In this document: in pieces, positions 1 through 6,970 of the stretch
How positions within the stretch are numbered: the first letter of the stretch is position 1
How the letters are laid out: every line of letters starts with the position of its first letter
From: Lachnospiraceae bacterium UBA7027
Lineage (GTDB): Bacteria; Bacillota; Clostridia; Lachnospirales; Lachnospiraceae
Length of the DNA stretch: 22,650 nucleotides
Reading direction: 5' to 3'
NCBI GenBank assembly: GCA_002494135.1
Contig: DLBG01000082.1
Location: 1-22,650, forward strand
Position numbers and translations under genes: made by a program
Notes under the pieces: generated by a model
Database searches by the model: none
Told to the model about the DNA's origin: nothing
What the model saw: only the letters and a program-made list of their open reading frames with translations

Positions 1-24
1 CAATCTTTTCGTTTCAAGTATCAT
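1..24 (-). CDS. GNAT acetyltransferase, first 8 codons only (runs off window)
   Basis: The minus strand opens a reading frame at position 24 that gives MILETKRL and then leaves the window. This is the classic opening of RimJ/RimL-type GNAT N-acetyltransferases, which usually begin M-x-x-E-T-x-R-L. A ribosome binding site (AGAGAGG) sits about six bases upstream of the ATG. It lies downstream of, and in line with, the TIGR04076 gene (45-base gap), so it may share that transcript. Only eight residues are visible, so the family call rests on this short motif plus the good RBS; sequence beyond the window would settle it. Confidence 0.5.
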
Positions 25-69
25 GGCATACCTCTCTTACCAACGGCATCTCTGCAAACTGAAAGTTTA

Positions 70-432
70 TTATGTTTCATCGGGGTATTCCCAAAATCCG
101 CCTTTATGAAAGTTTTCGTTTCCCAATGGAATTGCAGTAAGTTTAAATATGACGCATCCATCAGGACATACTATTGTTTTGGTGTATTTACTGTCACCAC
201 CTAAATTTGTCAAATCTCCTCCGCTTCGAACCGCTTCCATCAATGGATAAAGCATCATCATAGTTTTTGAGCAGATTCCATACCCTTCTTTATTCACAGG
301 GCAACCATAAGTACACGTATATTTATCACCTATTTCTTCACCATTTCTGCAATATCTTTCCGTATGATCACCATGCAAAAAACCAGTCACCTCAATATTA
401 AATTCATATTCTTCATCATACCATTTTTTCAT
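70..432 (-). CDS. TIGR04076 family protein
   Basis: A 120-residue soluble protein with no signal peptide or membrane segment. Residues about 30-100 have the pattern I associate with TIGR04076 proteins: an early Cys-rich stretch (YRCNG-like start, YTCTYGCPVN, GICSKTMMMLYPLMEAVRSGGD), then a short polar stretch, then CPDG-VIFKL. The family's function is unknown; the conserved cysteines could bind a metal or be redox active, but nothing here proves it. The start is supported by a strong AGGGGGG ribosome binding site four bases before the ATG. It follows the flavin-binding split-barrel gene by 50 bases on the same strand, so co-transcription is plausible. The family call is fairly firm; the function is not. 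Confidence 0.7.
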   Translation of the reverse strand: MKKWYDEEYEFNIEVTGFLHGDHTERYCRNGEEIGDKYTCTYGCPVNKEGYGICSKTMMMLYPLMEAVRSGGDLTNLGGDSKYTKTIVCPDGCVIFKLTAIPLGNENFHKGGFWEYPDET

Positions 433-482
433 ATGTCCCCCCTGTTAATCAGCAAAACTGAAATAGCAAAACTAAAATTCTT

Positions 483-902
483 TTAATTAATTTCAAAACT
501 TTCTGTTTTCAAATCACAGTAATATCTTCCGCTATTTGCTGTAAATTTCAAAACACAATAATCAGGATCGGTAACACCACCTTTGTAGAACATCGTGTCG
601 CCTTTTTTCCAAATTAAATCTTTTGTTTCTTGATCTGTTAAGACTTCCATTTTGCCTTTTAGCATAACACCTGTGTATTTTATTAAACCTTTATGATAGA
701 AATAAATACACGAATTGGGATTATTCAGGTATTGCTTCACACGCATTGAGGAAGTATTGGTTGAGAAATAAAACTGATGTAACCCTTCGATTTTTCGAGG
801 TTTAAGCATCGCTTTAACATTTGGAAATCCTTCTTCATCAACCGAACAGATAAAAGCAACTTTTTGCTTCCTGATGAATTCTTCTATTTTTTTGTTATCC
901 AT
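483..902 (-). CDS. Pyridoxamine 5'-phosphate oxidase-like flavin-binding split-barrel protein
   Basis: A 139-residue protein of the PNPOx-like FMN-binding split barrel, in the small single-domain group often labelled general stress protein 26. The evidence is the N-terminal strand pattern (AFICSVDEEGFPNVKAM, residues 16-32), then FYFSTNTSSMRVKQYLNNPNSCIYFY, which matches the family's second and third barrel strands, and the closing strand VLKFTANSGRYY. Family members bind FMN, F420 or haem as dimers; which cofactor or substrate applies here cannot be read from the sequence. The length is normal and intact. The start has an AAGGAG ribosome binding site six bases upstream. It is probably in a run with the neighbouring minus-strand genes. 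Confidence 0.85.
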   Translation of the reverse strand: MDNKKIEEFIRKQKVAFICSVDEEGFPNVKAMLKPRKIEGLHQFYFSTNTSSMRVKQYLNNPNSCIYFYHKGLIKYTGVMLKGKMEVLTDQETKDLIWKKGDTMFYKGGVTDPDYCVLKFTANSGRYYCDLKTESFEIN

Positions 903-940
903 TCTAACTCCTTATTGAGGAATACTGTAATAATCACTTT

Positions 941-1714
941 TTAAACTGCTGCAAGTTCTTTATCTTTAGAAGCTTTGCGTCCTTTAACAACAATATAGAT
1001 GTTCATCAACAGATTAAGAACGAAAATAACAAGGATACCGATAATCTGATATTTTTCAATACCAGTCTGAGCTAAGTATGTCTCTTTGTCTGAAGAAGTA
1101 CCGACAAAGGCGAAAAACAAATATAAATTCAAGCTAAGGTTAAATAAGGTCGTTGCAACATTAATAACTTTTTCAAGCCACAAAAGTTTGAGTTCATTCT
1201 CCTCGTGTCTGTTCTTTAGAAAGATAATGAGCCAGGCGATTGAAAATACAAGCGCGTATGTATTCGTTATAGACCTAAGAAGATATGAGAACTGCGACGG
1301 ATTGTCAAAATCACCGGGGTTAATTAAATTCTCAACAATTAAAGGGATTATATTATTCATTATACTGCCGCCGATAATCAGGATTAGGCCTGTTATAAGT
1401 TTGGTTCCGTATCTTTTTTTAGCATAAAGAAAGAGGAATACTCCCGAGCCGAGACTAAGCAAAACTAAAACGTAACTCTGGACGTTACCCAAAGTCCTCG
1501 CCGTTTCACTACTTCCGATAGTTCTTAACCCGGCTTCATAAAGAACGCCTGCGAGATAGCCTGCGGAAGCGAGTGTTAACAAAACACCAAACAACTTAGT
1601 TATTTTTTCTTTTGTGCATATAATTACAATACCTAAAATCAAGCTTGCAAATATAATTACCGGTAGGCCAAATACGTACAAATAAACTAAAATCGTAGTA
1701 AATAAATCTCTCAT
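941..1714 (-). CDS. Polytopic membrane protein of unknown function
   Basis: An unrecognised 257-residue membrane protein. I see about seven hydrophobic segments: the first at residues about 6-30, others in the 40-60, 80-100, 105-125, 145-165 and 185-205 regions, and a last one at about 220-245. A short Lys-rich tail (KGRKASKDKE) is probably cytoplasmic. I chose ATG at 1714, which gives MRDLFTTI. A TTG four codons upstream is in frame, but it overlaps the GGGAG ribosome binding site that serves the ATG. No catalytic motif, metal site or transporter signature is visible. It sits downstream of another unknown membrane protein on the same strand, about 165 bases away. Confidence 0.6.
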   Translation of the reverse strand: MRDLFTTILVYLYVFGLPVIIFASLILGIVIICTKEKITKLFGVLLTLASAGYLAGVLYEAGLRTIGSSETARTLGNVQSYVLVLLSLGSGVFLFLYAKKRYGTKLITGLILIIGGSIMNNIIPLIVENLINPGDFDNPSQFSYLLRSITNTYALVFSIAWLIIFLKNRHEENELKLLWLEKVINVATTLFNLSLNLYLFFAFVGTSSDKETYLAQTGIEKYQIIGILVIFVLNLLMNIYIVVKGRKASKDKELAAV

Positions 1715-1878
1715 AATATCTCCCAATATTTAGTCACCTGACAAACATCATAAAAATAAATTCTTTATTTCCAACATATTCAGCAGTCTTATGAATGCAT
1801 CCTGTCCGTCCAGACAAGTGTCAGTAAGCCACCCTTTCTCGTTTCAACATTCAGAAAGGCCTCTGTAAAGAACATGAA

Positions 1879-2388
1879 TCAGTACAATTCGCCTTTACCC
1901 TTAAAAAGCATAACCGAAGAAATAATCTGTAATACCCCTTTAATCAGTACCGGAATATTAAATGTCGACAGCAAAAGTCCGTATAAAAAACTGCCTCCGG
2001 GAATATTCTGAAACATATCCTGACTGATCAGAACAATAATGGAACCGATACATCCAAATAAAATCGGTGAAAAAACCGCATCTATAATCTGCATAACTCC
2101 CGTAGAAATAACCAGACCTTTTGCCTTAATACCCTCTTTGTTTTTTTTGCTCAGGTTTAAACCGCAGACCAGAATAATAATTCTAAAAACCGGGACAGCC
2201 AGGACTCCTATTGCAATCGGCAAACCAATCAATCCAAAGATGAATCCCAGCATTTCGTATTCATTGCCGGTAGCCAGTGTGATGCCCATGGCAATAAAAT
2301 ATGCAAGTGACAAAAACAAATAAAACAATGAAGTTACCACAAAAATAATACTGATAATTGTTAAAAAACGAACTCTTTTACTAACCAT
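1879..2388 (-). CDS. Small membrane protein of unknown function
   Basis: A 169-residue protein with four or five predicted membrane helices (about residues 8-35, 45-70, 95-125 and 135-165) and a basic loop SKKNKEGIKAK between helices. I do not recognise a family. The start chosen is ATG at 2388 (MVSKRVRFL): a GGGAG sequence lies nine bases upstream, and this start avoids overlap with the preceding nucleosidase gene. The longer in-frame version would begin inside that gene and adds a non-membrane stretch that looks like translated SD and coding sequence. The gap to the nucleosidase stop is only 20 bases, so the two are probably one transcript. Confidence 0.6.
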   Translation of the reverse strand: MVSKRVRFLTIISIIFVVTSLFYLFLSLAYFIAMGITLATGNEYEMLGFIFGLIGLPIAIGVLAVPVFRIIILVCGLNLSKKNKEGIKAKGLVISTGVMQIIDAVFSPILFGCIGSIIVLISQDMFQNIPGGSFLYGLLLSTFNIPVLIKGVLQIISSVMLFKGKGELY

Positions 2389-2408
2389 TGTCTCCATCTC
2401 CCATCCGA

Positions 2409-3188
2409 CTAGTGAGTAATCATATAGCGTACAACACAAGCGCAATGTTCCGCAGCTTCTTTTTTAAATATTTCATAGTTTATTTCCTCAGACTCATCGG
2501 CTTTATCGGAGATAGCGCGGATAATGACAAACGGAGTATCATTCAGATAACATGCCTGCGCAATTGCACCGCCTTCCATCTCGCAGCACAGACCTCCGAA
2601 ATTGGACTTAATCAGTTCTTTTTGTTCCTTTGAGGAAATGAACTGGTCACCCGTACATATTCTGCCTTCGAAAACCTGAACGTCCGGAACGGCCGTATGC
2701 ACAGCCTCTACAGCTTTTTTCCTCATGGTTTCATCCGCAGGAAACGCATAAAGACCTGTATACGGAATCTCCCCTTTTTCAAAACCGATGGCTTCCACCG
2801 TAAAATCATGCTGACAAGCATCAACAGAGACAACAATATCTCCTATATTGATCTGGTTTTCGAGAGATCCGGCAACGCCGGTATTAATAATTTTTGAACA
2901 GTCAAACTGGTTGATCAGAATATTTGCGCAGATTCCCGCATTTACTTTTCCCATTCCGCACTGCACAACAACTACATTCACGTTTTCCATTTTTCCTTCA
3001 CAGAACTCCATGCCGGCAATGGTAGTTGTTTTGGAATCTGTAAGTGCATCTTTGAGAGATGCGACTTCTTCTTCCATGGCACCGATAATGCCGATTTTCT
3101 CTGATGTACTTTCCCCGGGGGTTGAACATCCGCCGAATACAAGCACAAGGAGCATTGCAGACAGTATCAGACCAATCATTTTTTTCAT
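2409..3188 (-). CDS. 5'-methylthioadenosine/S-adenosylhomocysteine nucleosidase, lipoprotein form
   Basis: Hydrolyses the N-glycosidic bond of 5'-methylthioadenosine and S-adenosylhomocysteine (family knowledge: MtnN/Pfs, PNP_UDP_1 fold). The enzyme domain starts at residue 31 (KIGIIGAMEEEV). It keeps the catalytic glutamate of that motif (E41, equal to E12 of E. coli MtnN), the ribose-binding glutamate in CCEMEGGAIA (E205, equal to E174) and the catalytic aspartate in AISDKAD (D228, equal to D197). Unlike the usual cytosolic enzyme of about 230 residues, it carries an N-terminal lipoprotein signal: KK, a hydrophobic core LILSAMLLVLVF, then GGC with the lipidation cysteine at C21 and a short Ser/Thr/Glu linker. 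The start has a GGAGG ribosome binding site. It lies 27 bases after tex on the same strand. Function is confident; extracytoplasmic location is inferred from the signal. Confidence 0.9.
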   Translation of the reverse strand: MKKMIGLILSAMLLVLVFGGCSTPGESTSEKIGIIGAMEEEVASLKDALTDSKTTTIAGMEFCEGKMENVNVVVVQCGMGKVNAGICANILINQFDCSKIINTGVAGSLENQINIGDIVVSVDACQHDFTVEAIGFEKGEIPYTGLYAFPADETMRKKAVEAVHTAVPDVQVFEGRICTGDQFISSKEQKELIKSNFGGLCCEMEGGAIAQACYLNDTPFVIIRAISDKADESEEINYEIFKKEAAEHCACVVRYMITH

Positions 3189-3215
3189 TGTATTTTTCCT
3201 CCGTTGTATAATTTT

Positions 3216-5387
3216 TTACGGTTTTCTCCCTTCCGCTTTTCCGGCCTGTTTGATGGAAAGTGAAATTCTTTTCTTTGCTTCATTCACATCCAGTACCACA
3301 ACATTCACCGTATCCCCTACAGCGAGTACTTCACTCGGATGTTTTATGTATTTATCCGCAATTTCGGAGATATGTACCAGCCCGTCCTGATGAACCCCGA
3401 TATCCACAAAAGCGCCAAAATCAATAACATTTCGAACCGTTCCGGTAAGTTTCATTCCGGGCTTTAAATCGGAGATGTCCAAAAGGTCCGTTCGAAACAT
3501 CGGTGCGGGAAGCGATTCTCTCGGGTCACGCCCTGGCTTCATCAGTTCTTTTACGATATCCTTCAGCGTCGGAATACCGATTTCGCATTGTTCGGCAAGT
3601 TTTCCTTCGCCGTATTTTTTTACCTTTTCATCCAGATCACTGATTTTACCTGCCTTCACATCCGTTAAGTTCAATCCTAGAATCGTAAGCATTTTTTCTG
3701 CTGCCGCATAACTTTCCGGATGCACGCCGGTGTTGTCGAGAATGTTTTTGCTCTCCGAAACTCTTAAGAATCCCGCACATTGTTCATATGCTTTAGGTCC
3801 GAGTTTCGGCACCTTTAAAAGCACTTTTCTGGAAGTGTATGCACCGTTATCTTCACGGTAGGTTACAATGTTTTTCGCGATGGTCGCATTTAATCCGGAT
3901 ACTCTTTTAAGCAATGAAGGAGATGCGGTATTTAAGTCAACGCCGACTGCGTTTACGCAGTCCTCCACGACACCGTCGAGACTTTCTTCGAGTCGCTTCT
4001 GCGGCATATCGTGCTGATACTGTCCGACACCGATTGCCTTCGGCTCGATTTTCACAAGTTCTGCTAACGGATCCTGCAGTCTTCTTGCGATGGAAACCGC
4101 GGAACGTAAATTCACGTCATATTGCGGAAACTCTTCTGCCGCCAGTTTGGAGGCGGAATAAACGGAAGCACCGGCCTCGTTTACAACCATGTAAGAAACA
4201 CCCGGACAGCCTTTTAACATTTCCGCCGTCATGTTTTCCGTCTCTCTTGAAGCGGTCCCGTTTCCGATGGCAATATGCTCCACGTGATGTTTTTTTATCA
4301 GCGCGGAGAGTTTTATAATTGCCTCCTGCTTTTTGCCCTCTCCGAGGGTCGGATATACTACCGCGGTATCCAGGACTTTTCCGGTTCCGTCCACTACCGC
4401 CACCTTACAGCCCATGCGGTACCCCGGATCAAGTCCCATTGTCACTTTGCCTTTTACGGGGGGCTGCATCAGAAGCGGTTTTAAATTCAGTGCAAAATTG
4501 TGAATTGCGCCTTCCGCCGCAGAATCCGTGATTGTCGAGCGGATTTCGTTTTCCATGGACGGGGCGAGTAGTCTGTCATATCCGTCCAGAATCGCAGCCT
4601 GCACGAATGCTTTCGAAGGACTCTCTTTCTTTAAAAGCCTCTTTTCGATGACATCGATAGCTTTCGCATGGTCCACTTCCACTTTTACTTTCAGGAATTC
4701 TTCTTTTTCCCCGCGGTTTAATGCTAGTACCTGGTGGCCGGCAATTTTACCTACGGAAGAAGAAAACCGGTAATACATCGAATATACGGAATCCTCCTCT
4801 TTGGCTGCCACCGAGGATACAACGGCCTCACGCATCATCAGATTACGCAGATCTTTTCTGACATTTGCATCATCGGATACCATTTCCGCGATGATATCGG
4901 AAGCGCCTGCAAGCGCATCTTCTGCACTTTCCACACCCTTCTCCGGATTGATATAATCCTTCGCCGCATCTTCCGGCTTCGGGCCGTCTTTTTGCTGTGC
5001 AAACAAAAGATCCGCCAAAGGCTCCAGACCTTTTTCCTTCGCAATGGTCGCACGGGTGCGCCTTTTCTGCTTATAAGGACGGTATAAATCCTCCGCTTCG
5101 GAAAGCGTCTTTGCCGTAAGAACAGCATTCCTTAACTCCTCCGTAAGCTTTCCCTGTTCCTCAACGGAGTTTATGATTTCTTCTTTTCTTGCCTGCAGAT
5201 TTCGCAGGTATTTTAAACGCTCCTCCAGTGTTCGCAGAGAAGTATCATCCATGGCACCATGGGCTTCCTTACGGTATCTGGCGATAAAAGGAATCGTATT
5301 TCCTTCATCCAGTAATGCAATGACGTTTTCTACCGCGGAAACGGGCTTCCCGATTTCTGTGGCAATTTGACCGGCTATTGTGTTCAT
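3216..5387 (-). CDS. tex: Tex family RNA-binding transcription accessory protein
   Basis: A 723-residue Tex homologue, a cytoplasmic nucleic-acid-binding protein linked to transcription and RNA turnover. In order I see the helical N-terminal region with FIARYRKEAHGAMDD and DLYRPYKQKRRTRA, a YqgF/RuvC-like domain (MGLDPGYRMGCKVAVVDGTG to HIAIGNGTASRE), a helix-hairpin-helix region (VGVDLNTASPSLLKRVSGLN), and a C-terminal S1 domain (GTVRNVIDFGAFVDIGVHQDGLVHIS). Length is near the family norm. I chose the ATG at 5387 (MNTIAGQI) because AAGGGG lies five bases upstream. A longer in-frame start at 5489 would add 34 low-complexity residues and overlap the end of the acetyltransferase reading frame. 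The downstream lipoprotein nucleosidase may be co-transcribed. Confidence 0.95.
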   Translation of the reverse strand: MNTIAGQIATEIGKPVSAVENVIALLDEGNTIPFIARYRKEAHGAMDDTSLRTLEERLKYLRNLQARKEEIINSVEEQGKLTEELRNAVLTAKTLSEAEDLYRPYKQKRRTRATIAKEKGLEPLADLLFAQQKDGPKPEDAAKDYINPEKGVESAEDALAGASDIIAEMVSDDANVRKDLRNLMMREAVVSSVAAKEEDSVYSMYYRFSSSVGKIAGHQVLALNRGEKEEFLKVKVEVDHAKAIDVIEKRLLKKESPSKAFVQAAILDGYDRLLAPSMENEIRSTITDSAAEGAIHNFALNLKPLLMQPPVKGKVTMGLDPGYRMGCKVAVVDGTGKVLDTAVVYPTLGEGKKQEAIIKLSALIKKHHVEHIAIGNGTASRETENMTAEMLKGCPGVSYMVVNEAGASVYSASKLAAEEFPQYDVNLRSAVSIARRLQDPLAELVKIEPKAIGVGQYQHDMPQKRLEESLDGVVEDCVNAVGVDLNTASPSLLKRVSGLNATIAKNIVTYREDNGAYTSRKVLLKVPKLGPKAYEQCAGFLRVSESKNILDNTGVHPESYAAAEKMLTILGLNLTDVKAGKISDLDEKVKKYGEGKLAEQCEIGIPTLKDIVKELMKPGRDPRESLPAPMFRTDLLDISDLKPGMKLTGTVRNVIDFGAFVDIGVHQDGLVHISEIADKYIKHPSEVLAVGDTVNVVVLDVNEAKKRISLSIKQAGKAEGRKP

Positions 5388-5479
5388 TTTGTCCCCTTCT
5401 TTATCTTTTTCTAACCTGCTGTAATCATCCCATTGCAGGCGTTCTCCGCTCGCCGGCACCTCTCTCGGCCGACAGGCGT

Positions 5480-6037
5480 TCACTTCCATTCGCTTTGTAA
5501 AATTGAGAATACTCTCCTTCCCTCAAAGTGGTCTTTTCGCCAGAAGAAATCGCGAAATACCCCTTCATAGGTAAGCCCGCACTTCTCTATTACTCTTCGT
5601 GATGCTTCATTTTCCGTACGACAGTCAATCTAAATCCTGTGGAAATTGATCTTTTCAAATCCATAAGCTATCACTGCTCTTGTCATCTCCGTGGCATATC
5701 CTTTGCCCTGGAATGCCGGTCCGATAACATACTCAATTTCTCCATGCCGGTTATTGGTATCTACCGAAAAATAAGCAATTTGTCCGATACATTCCCCGGA
5801 TTCTTTTTCAATAACCGCCCACCGATAATAATCATCCTTAGAATACGAAACAATGTACTTTGTATCAAATAATTCTTTTACCGCCTCAGGTGTTGGATAG
5901 TATGGTTCTCCGTAATCCCACTGTGTCTGCTCGTCGGCAATCCAGTTCCGGAGCATGGAATCAATATCGGAATACTCAAATCGACGGAGTATCAAGCGAT
6001 CGGTTTCAATTGTATTTGTTCCTACATGTGTAAGCAT
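5480..6037 (-). pseudogene. GNAT acetyltransferase interrupted by one in-frame TAG
   Basis: A RimJ/RimL-type GNAT N-acetyltransferase (acetyl-CoA-dependent N-acylation of an amine; substrate not predictable). The opening ETDRLILRRF and the acetyl-CoA pyrophosphate loop FQGKGYATE (residues 109-117) are clear. At codon 136 (5630-5632) the frame hits TAG right after NFHRI. Reading through it, the same frame continues with IDCRTENEASRRVIEKCG and on to SEWK and a TGA at 5480-5482. That restores the conserved C-terminal GNAT motif and a normal length of 185 residues. A single base change (CAG or GAG to TAG) explains it; no frameshift is needed. The start has an AAAGGAAAA ribosome binding site. The truncated 135-residue product would lack the last strand and helix of the fold and is unlikely to be active. 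A sequencing error or suppression are the alternatives. Confidence 0.85.
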
Positions 6038-6096
6038 ATTGTGTTTTCCTTTTGTAATCTTTTTGCCTGCCTTAATCCCGGCTGAGTGTTTATCAC

Positions 6097-6133
6097 CGAA
6101 AAAAAGTCCGTATCTGGCATTTATTCGGACTTT
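6097..6133 (-). terminator. Rho-independent terminator at the end of the MBL-fold hydrolase gene
   Basis: On the minus strand, AAAGTCCG (6133-6126) and CGGACTTT (6110-6103) form an eight-base stem around a 15-base loop. The stem is followed directly by a T-run (plus-strand A's at 6098-6105). The upstream arm overlaps the last codons and stop of the hydrolase gene at 6121, so the gene ends inside its own terminator. It separates that gene from the broken acetyltransferase downstream. Confidence 0.8.
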
Positions 6134-6765
6134 CCTGTAGGTTTCCCGTGTCCGTAATAGATTGTACGTTTACCGAAAGAACGGATCTTTTCAGCCGTTT
6201 TTTTCTGAACATCAAGATCATAGTAAAGATGCCCTACTCCGGGCGTAATCCAGTTATCCAGTGCATCCCCTACGAGAATGGAGTGATCCTGTACCAAAAG
6301 ACCTATCGAGCCTTTCGTATGCCCCGGCAGCTCGATTACTCTGACATCCGGAAAACCGTAATCCGCAAACGTATCCCCTTCTTTTATGTAAAAACAGTTT
6401 CCCGGACGATTTACTTTCGTATTACGGAGTACTTTAAGCGACATTTTAAGAACAACGAATCCTACAAGTCCGTATGAACGAAGCGGCTGTGCATCATAGT
6501 TGTCAAAAATCTCATCATCTGCTTTGTGATAAGCAACCGGTATCTTGAATTGTTCCGAAATAGCTGCCGCATTCTCAGCGTGATCAAAATGGGGATGGGA
6601 AAGAACCAGCGCCTTCATCTCATATTTGCTGCACGCTTCCATTACCTTGTCTTTACTCTCACCGCTTGATGTATCAAACAGAAGTGCATTTTTTCCATCC
6701 GAAATCAGATAGCAATTGTCTGTTCCGCCCTTAATCCGCGTGATTTCATATTTTGAATTCCCCAT
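6121..6765 (-). CDS. Metallo-beta-lactamase-fold hydrolase
   Basis: A 214-residue cytosolic MBL-fold metallo-hydrolase of the glyoxalase-II-like group, with a complete two-metal site. The ligands visible are HPHFDH (H57, H59, D61, H62), H149 in ELPGHTKGS, D167 in LVGDALD, and H206 in YYGHGKP. The substrate cannot be deduced; such small proteins include thioester and lactone hydrolases as well as uncharacterised ones. The insert between residues 85 and 125 is hydrophobic in places (GLVGFVVLKMSL) and may be a membrane-facing or substrate loop. The start is supported by AAAGGAG upstream. It is followed at once by a terminator, so it is the last gene of its transcript. Confidence 0.9.
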   Translation of the reverse strand: MGNSKYEITRIKGGTDNCYLISDGKNALLFDTSSGESKDKVMEACSKYEMKALVLSHPHFDHAENAAAISEQFKIPVAYHKADDEIFDNYDAQPLRSYGLVGFVVLKMSLKVLRNTKVNRPGNCFYIKEGDTFADYGFPDVRVIELPGHTKGSIGLLVQDHSILVGDALDNWITPGVGHLYYDLDVQKKTAEKIRSFGKRTIYYGHGKPTGKSE

Positions 6766-6898
6766 GATTTTGTTTCTCCTTTATTTCCTTTCCCATTATA
6801 CTCCATTAAAAGACGTTCAAAAACCCGTAAACGCCTGAATTAACTCAAACCTTTCAGTTTTGTTCCGCAAATTATCGGAAATAAAACAGATTGAAACA

Positions 6899-6935
6899 TA
6901 TGAACGGGCGCCCTGACAATCAGAGTGCCCGTTTC
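6899..6935. terminator. Long intergenic hairpin, probable terminator after the DXS-like gene
   Basis: The 205-base gap between the DXS-like gene and the MBL-fold gene holds a strong inverted repeat. AACGGGC and GCCCGTT form the outer stem, with an inner stem CTCTGA/TCAGGG (minus-strand reading, two G-T pairs) around a TTG loop and one mismatch between the stems. On the minus strand the sequence after it is only weakly T-rich (CATATGTTTC, then later TTTT). It is therefore either an imperfect terminator for the DXS-like gene or an mRNA-stabilising hairpin. The structure is read directly; its role is inferred. Confidence 0.55.
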
Positions 6936-6970
6936 ATAAAATCAATCCATTTGTATCCGTGTTTGTTCTT

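Noticed and set aside
1825..1860. Hairpin CCTTTCT/AGAAAGG downstream of the gene ending at 1879, considered as a terminator.
   Set aside because: Seven-base stem with a 13-base loop and no T-run after it on the minus strand.
1789..1875. A 28-codon minus-strand frame (MFFTEAFLNVETRKGG...) after the small membrane-protein gene at 1879.
   Set aside because: No ribosome binding site, very short, and no family resemblance; it could be a gene remnant but cannot be supported.
3914..4318. A 134-codon Arg-rich plus-strand frame opposite tex.
   Set aside because: Arg/Pro/Ser-rich composition is typical of a reverse-strand shadow; tex is clearly the real gene.
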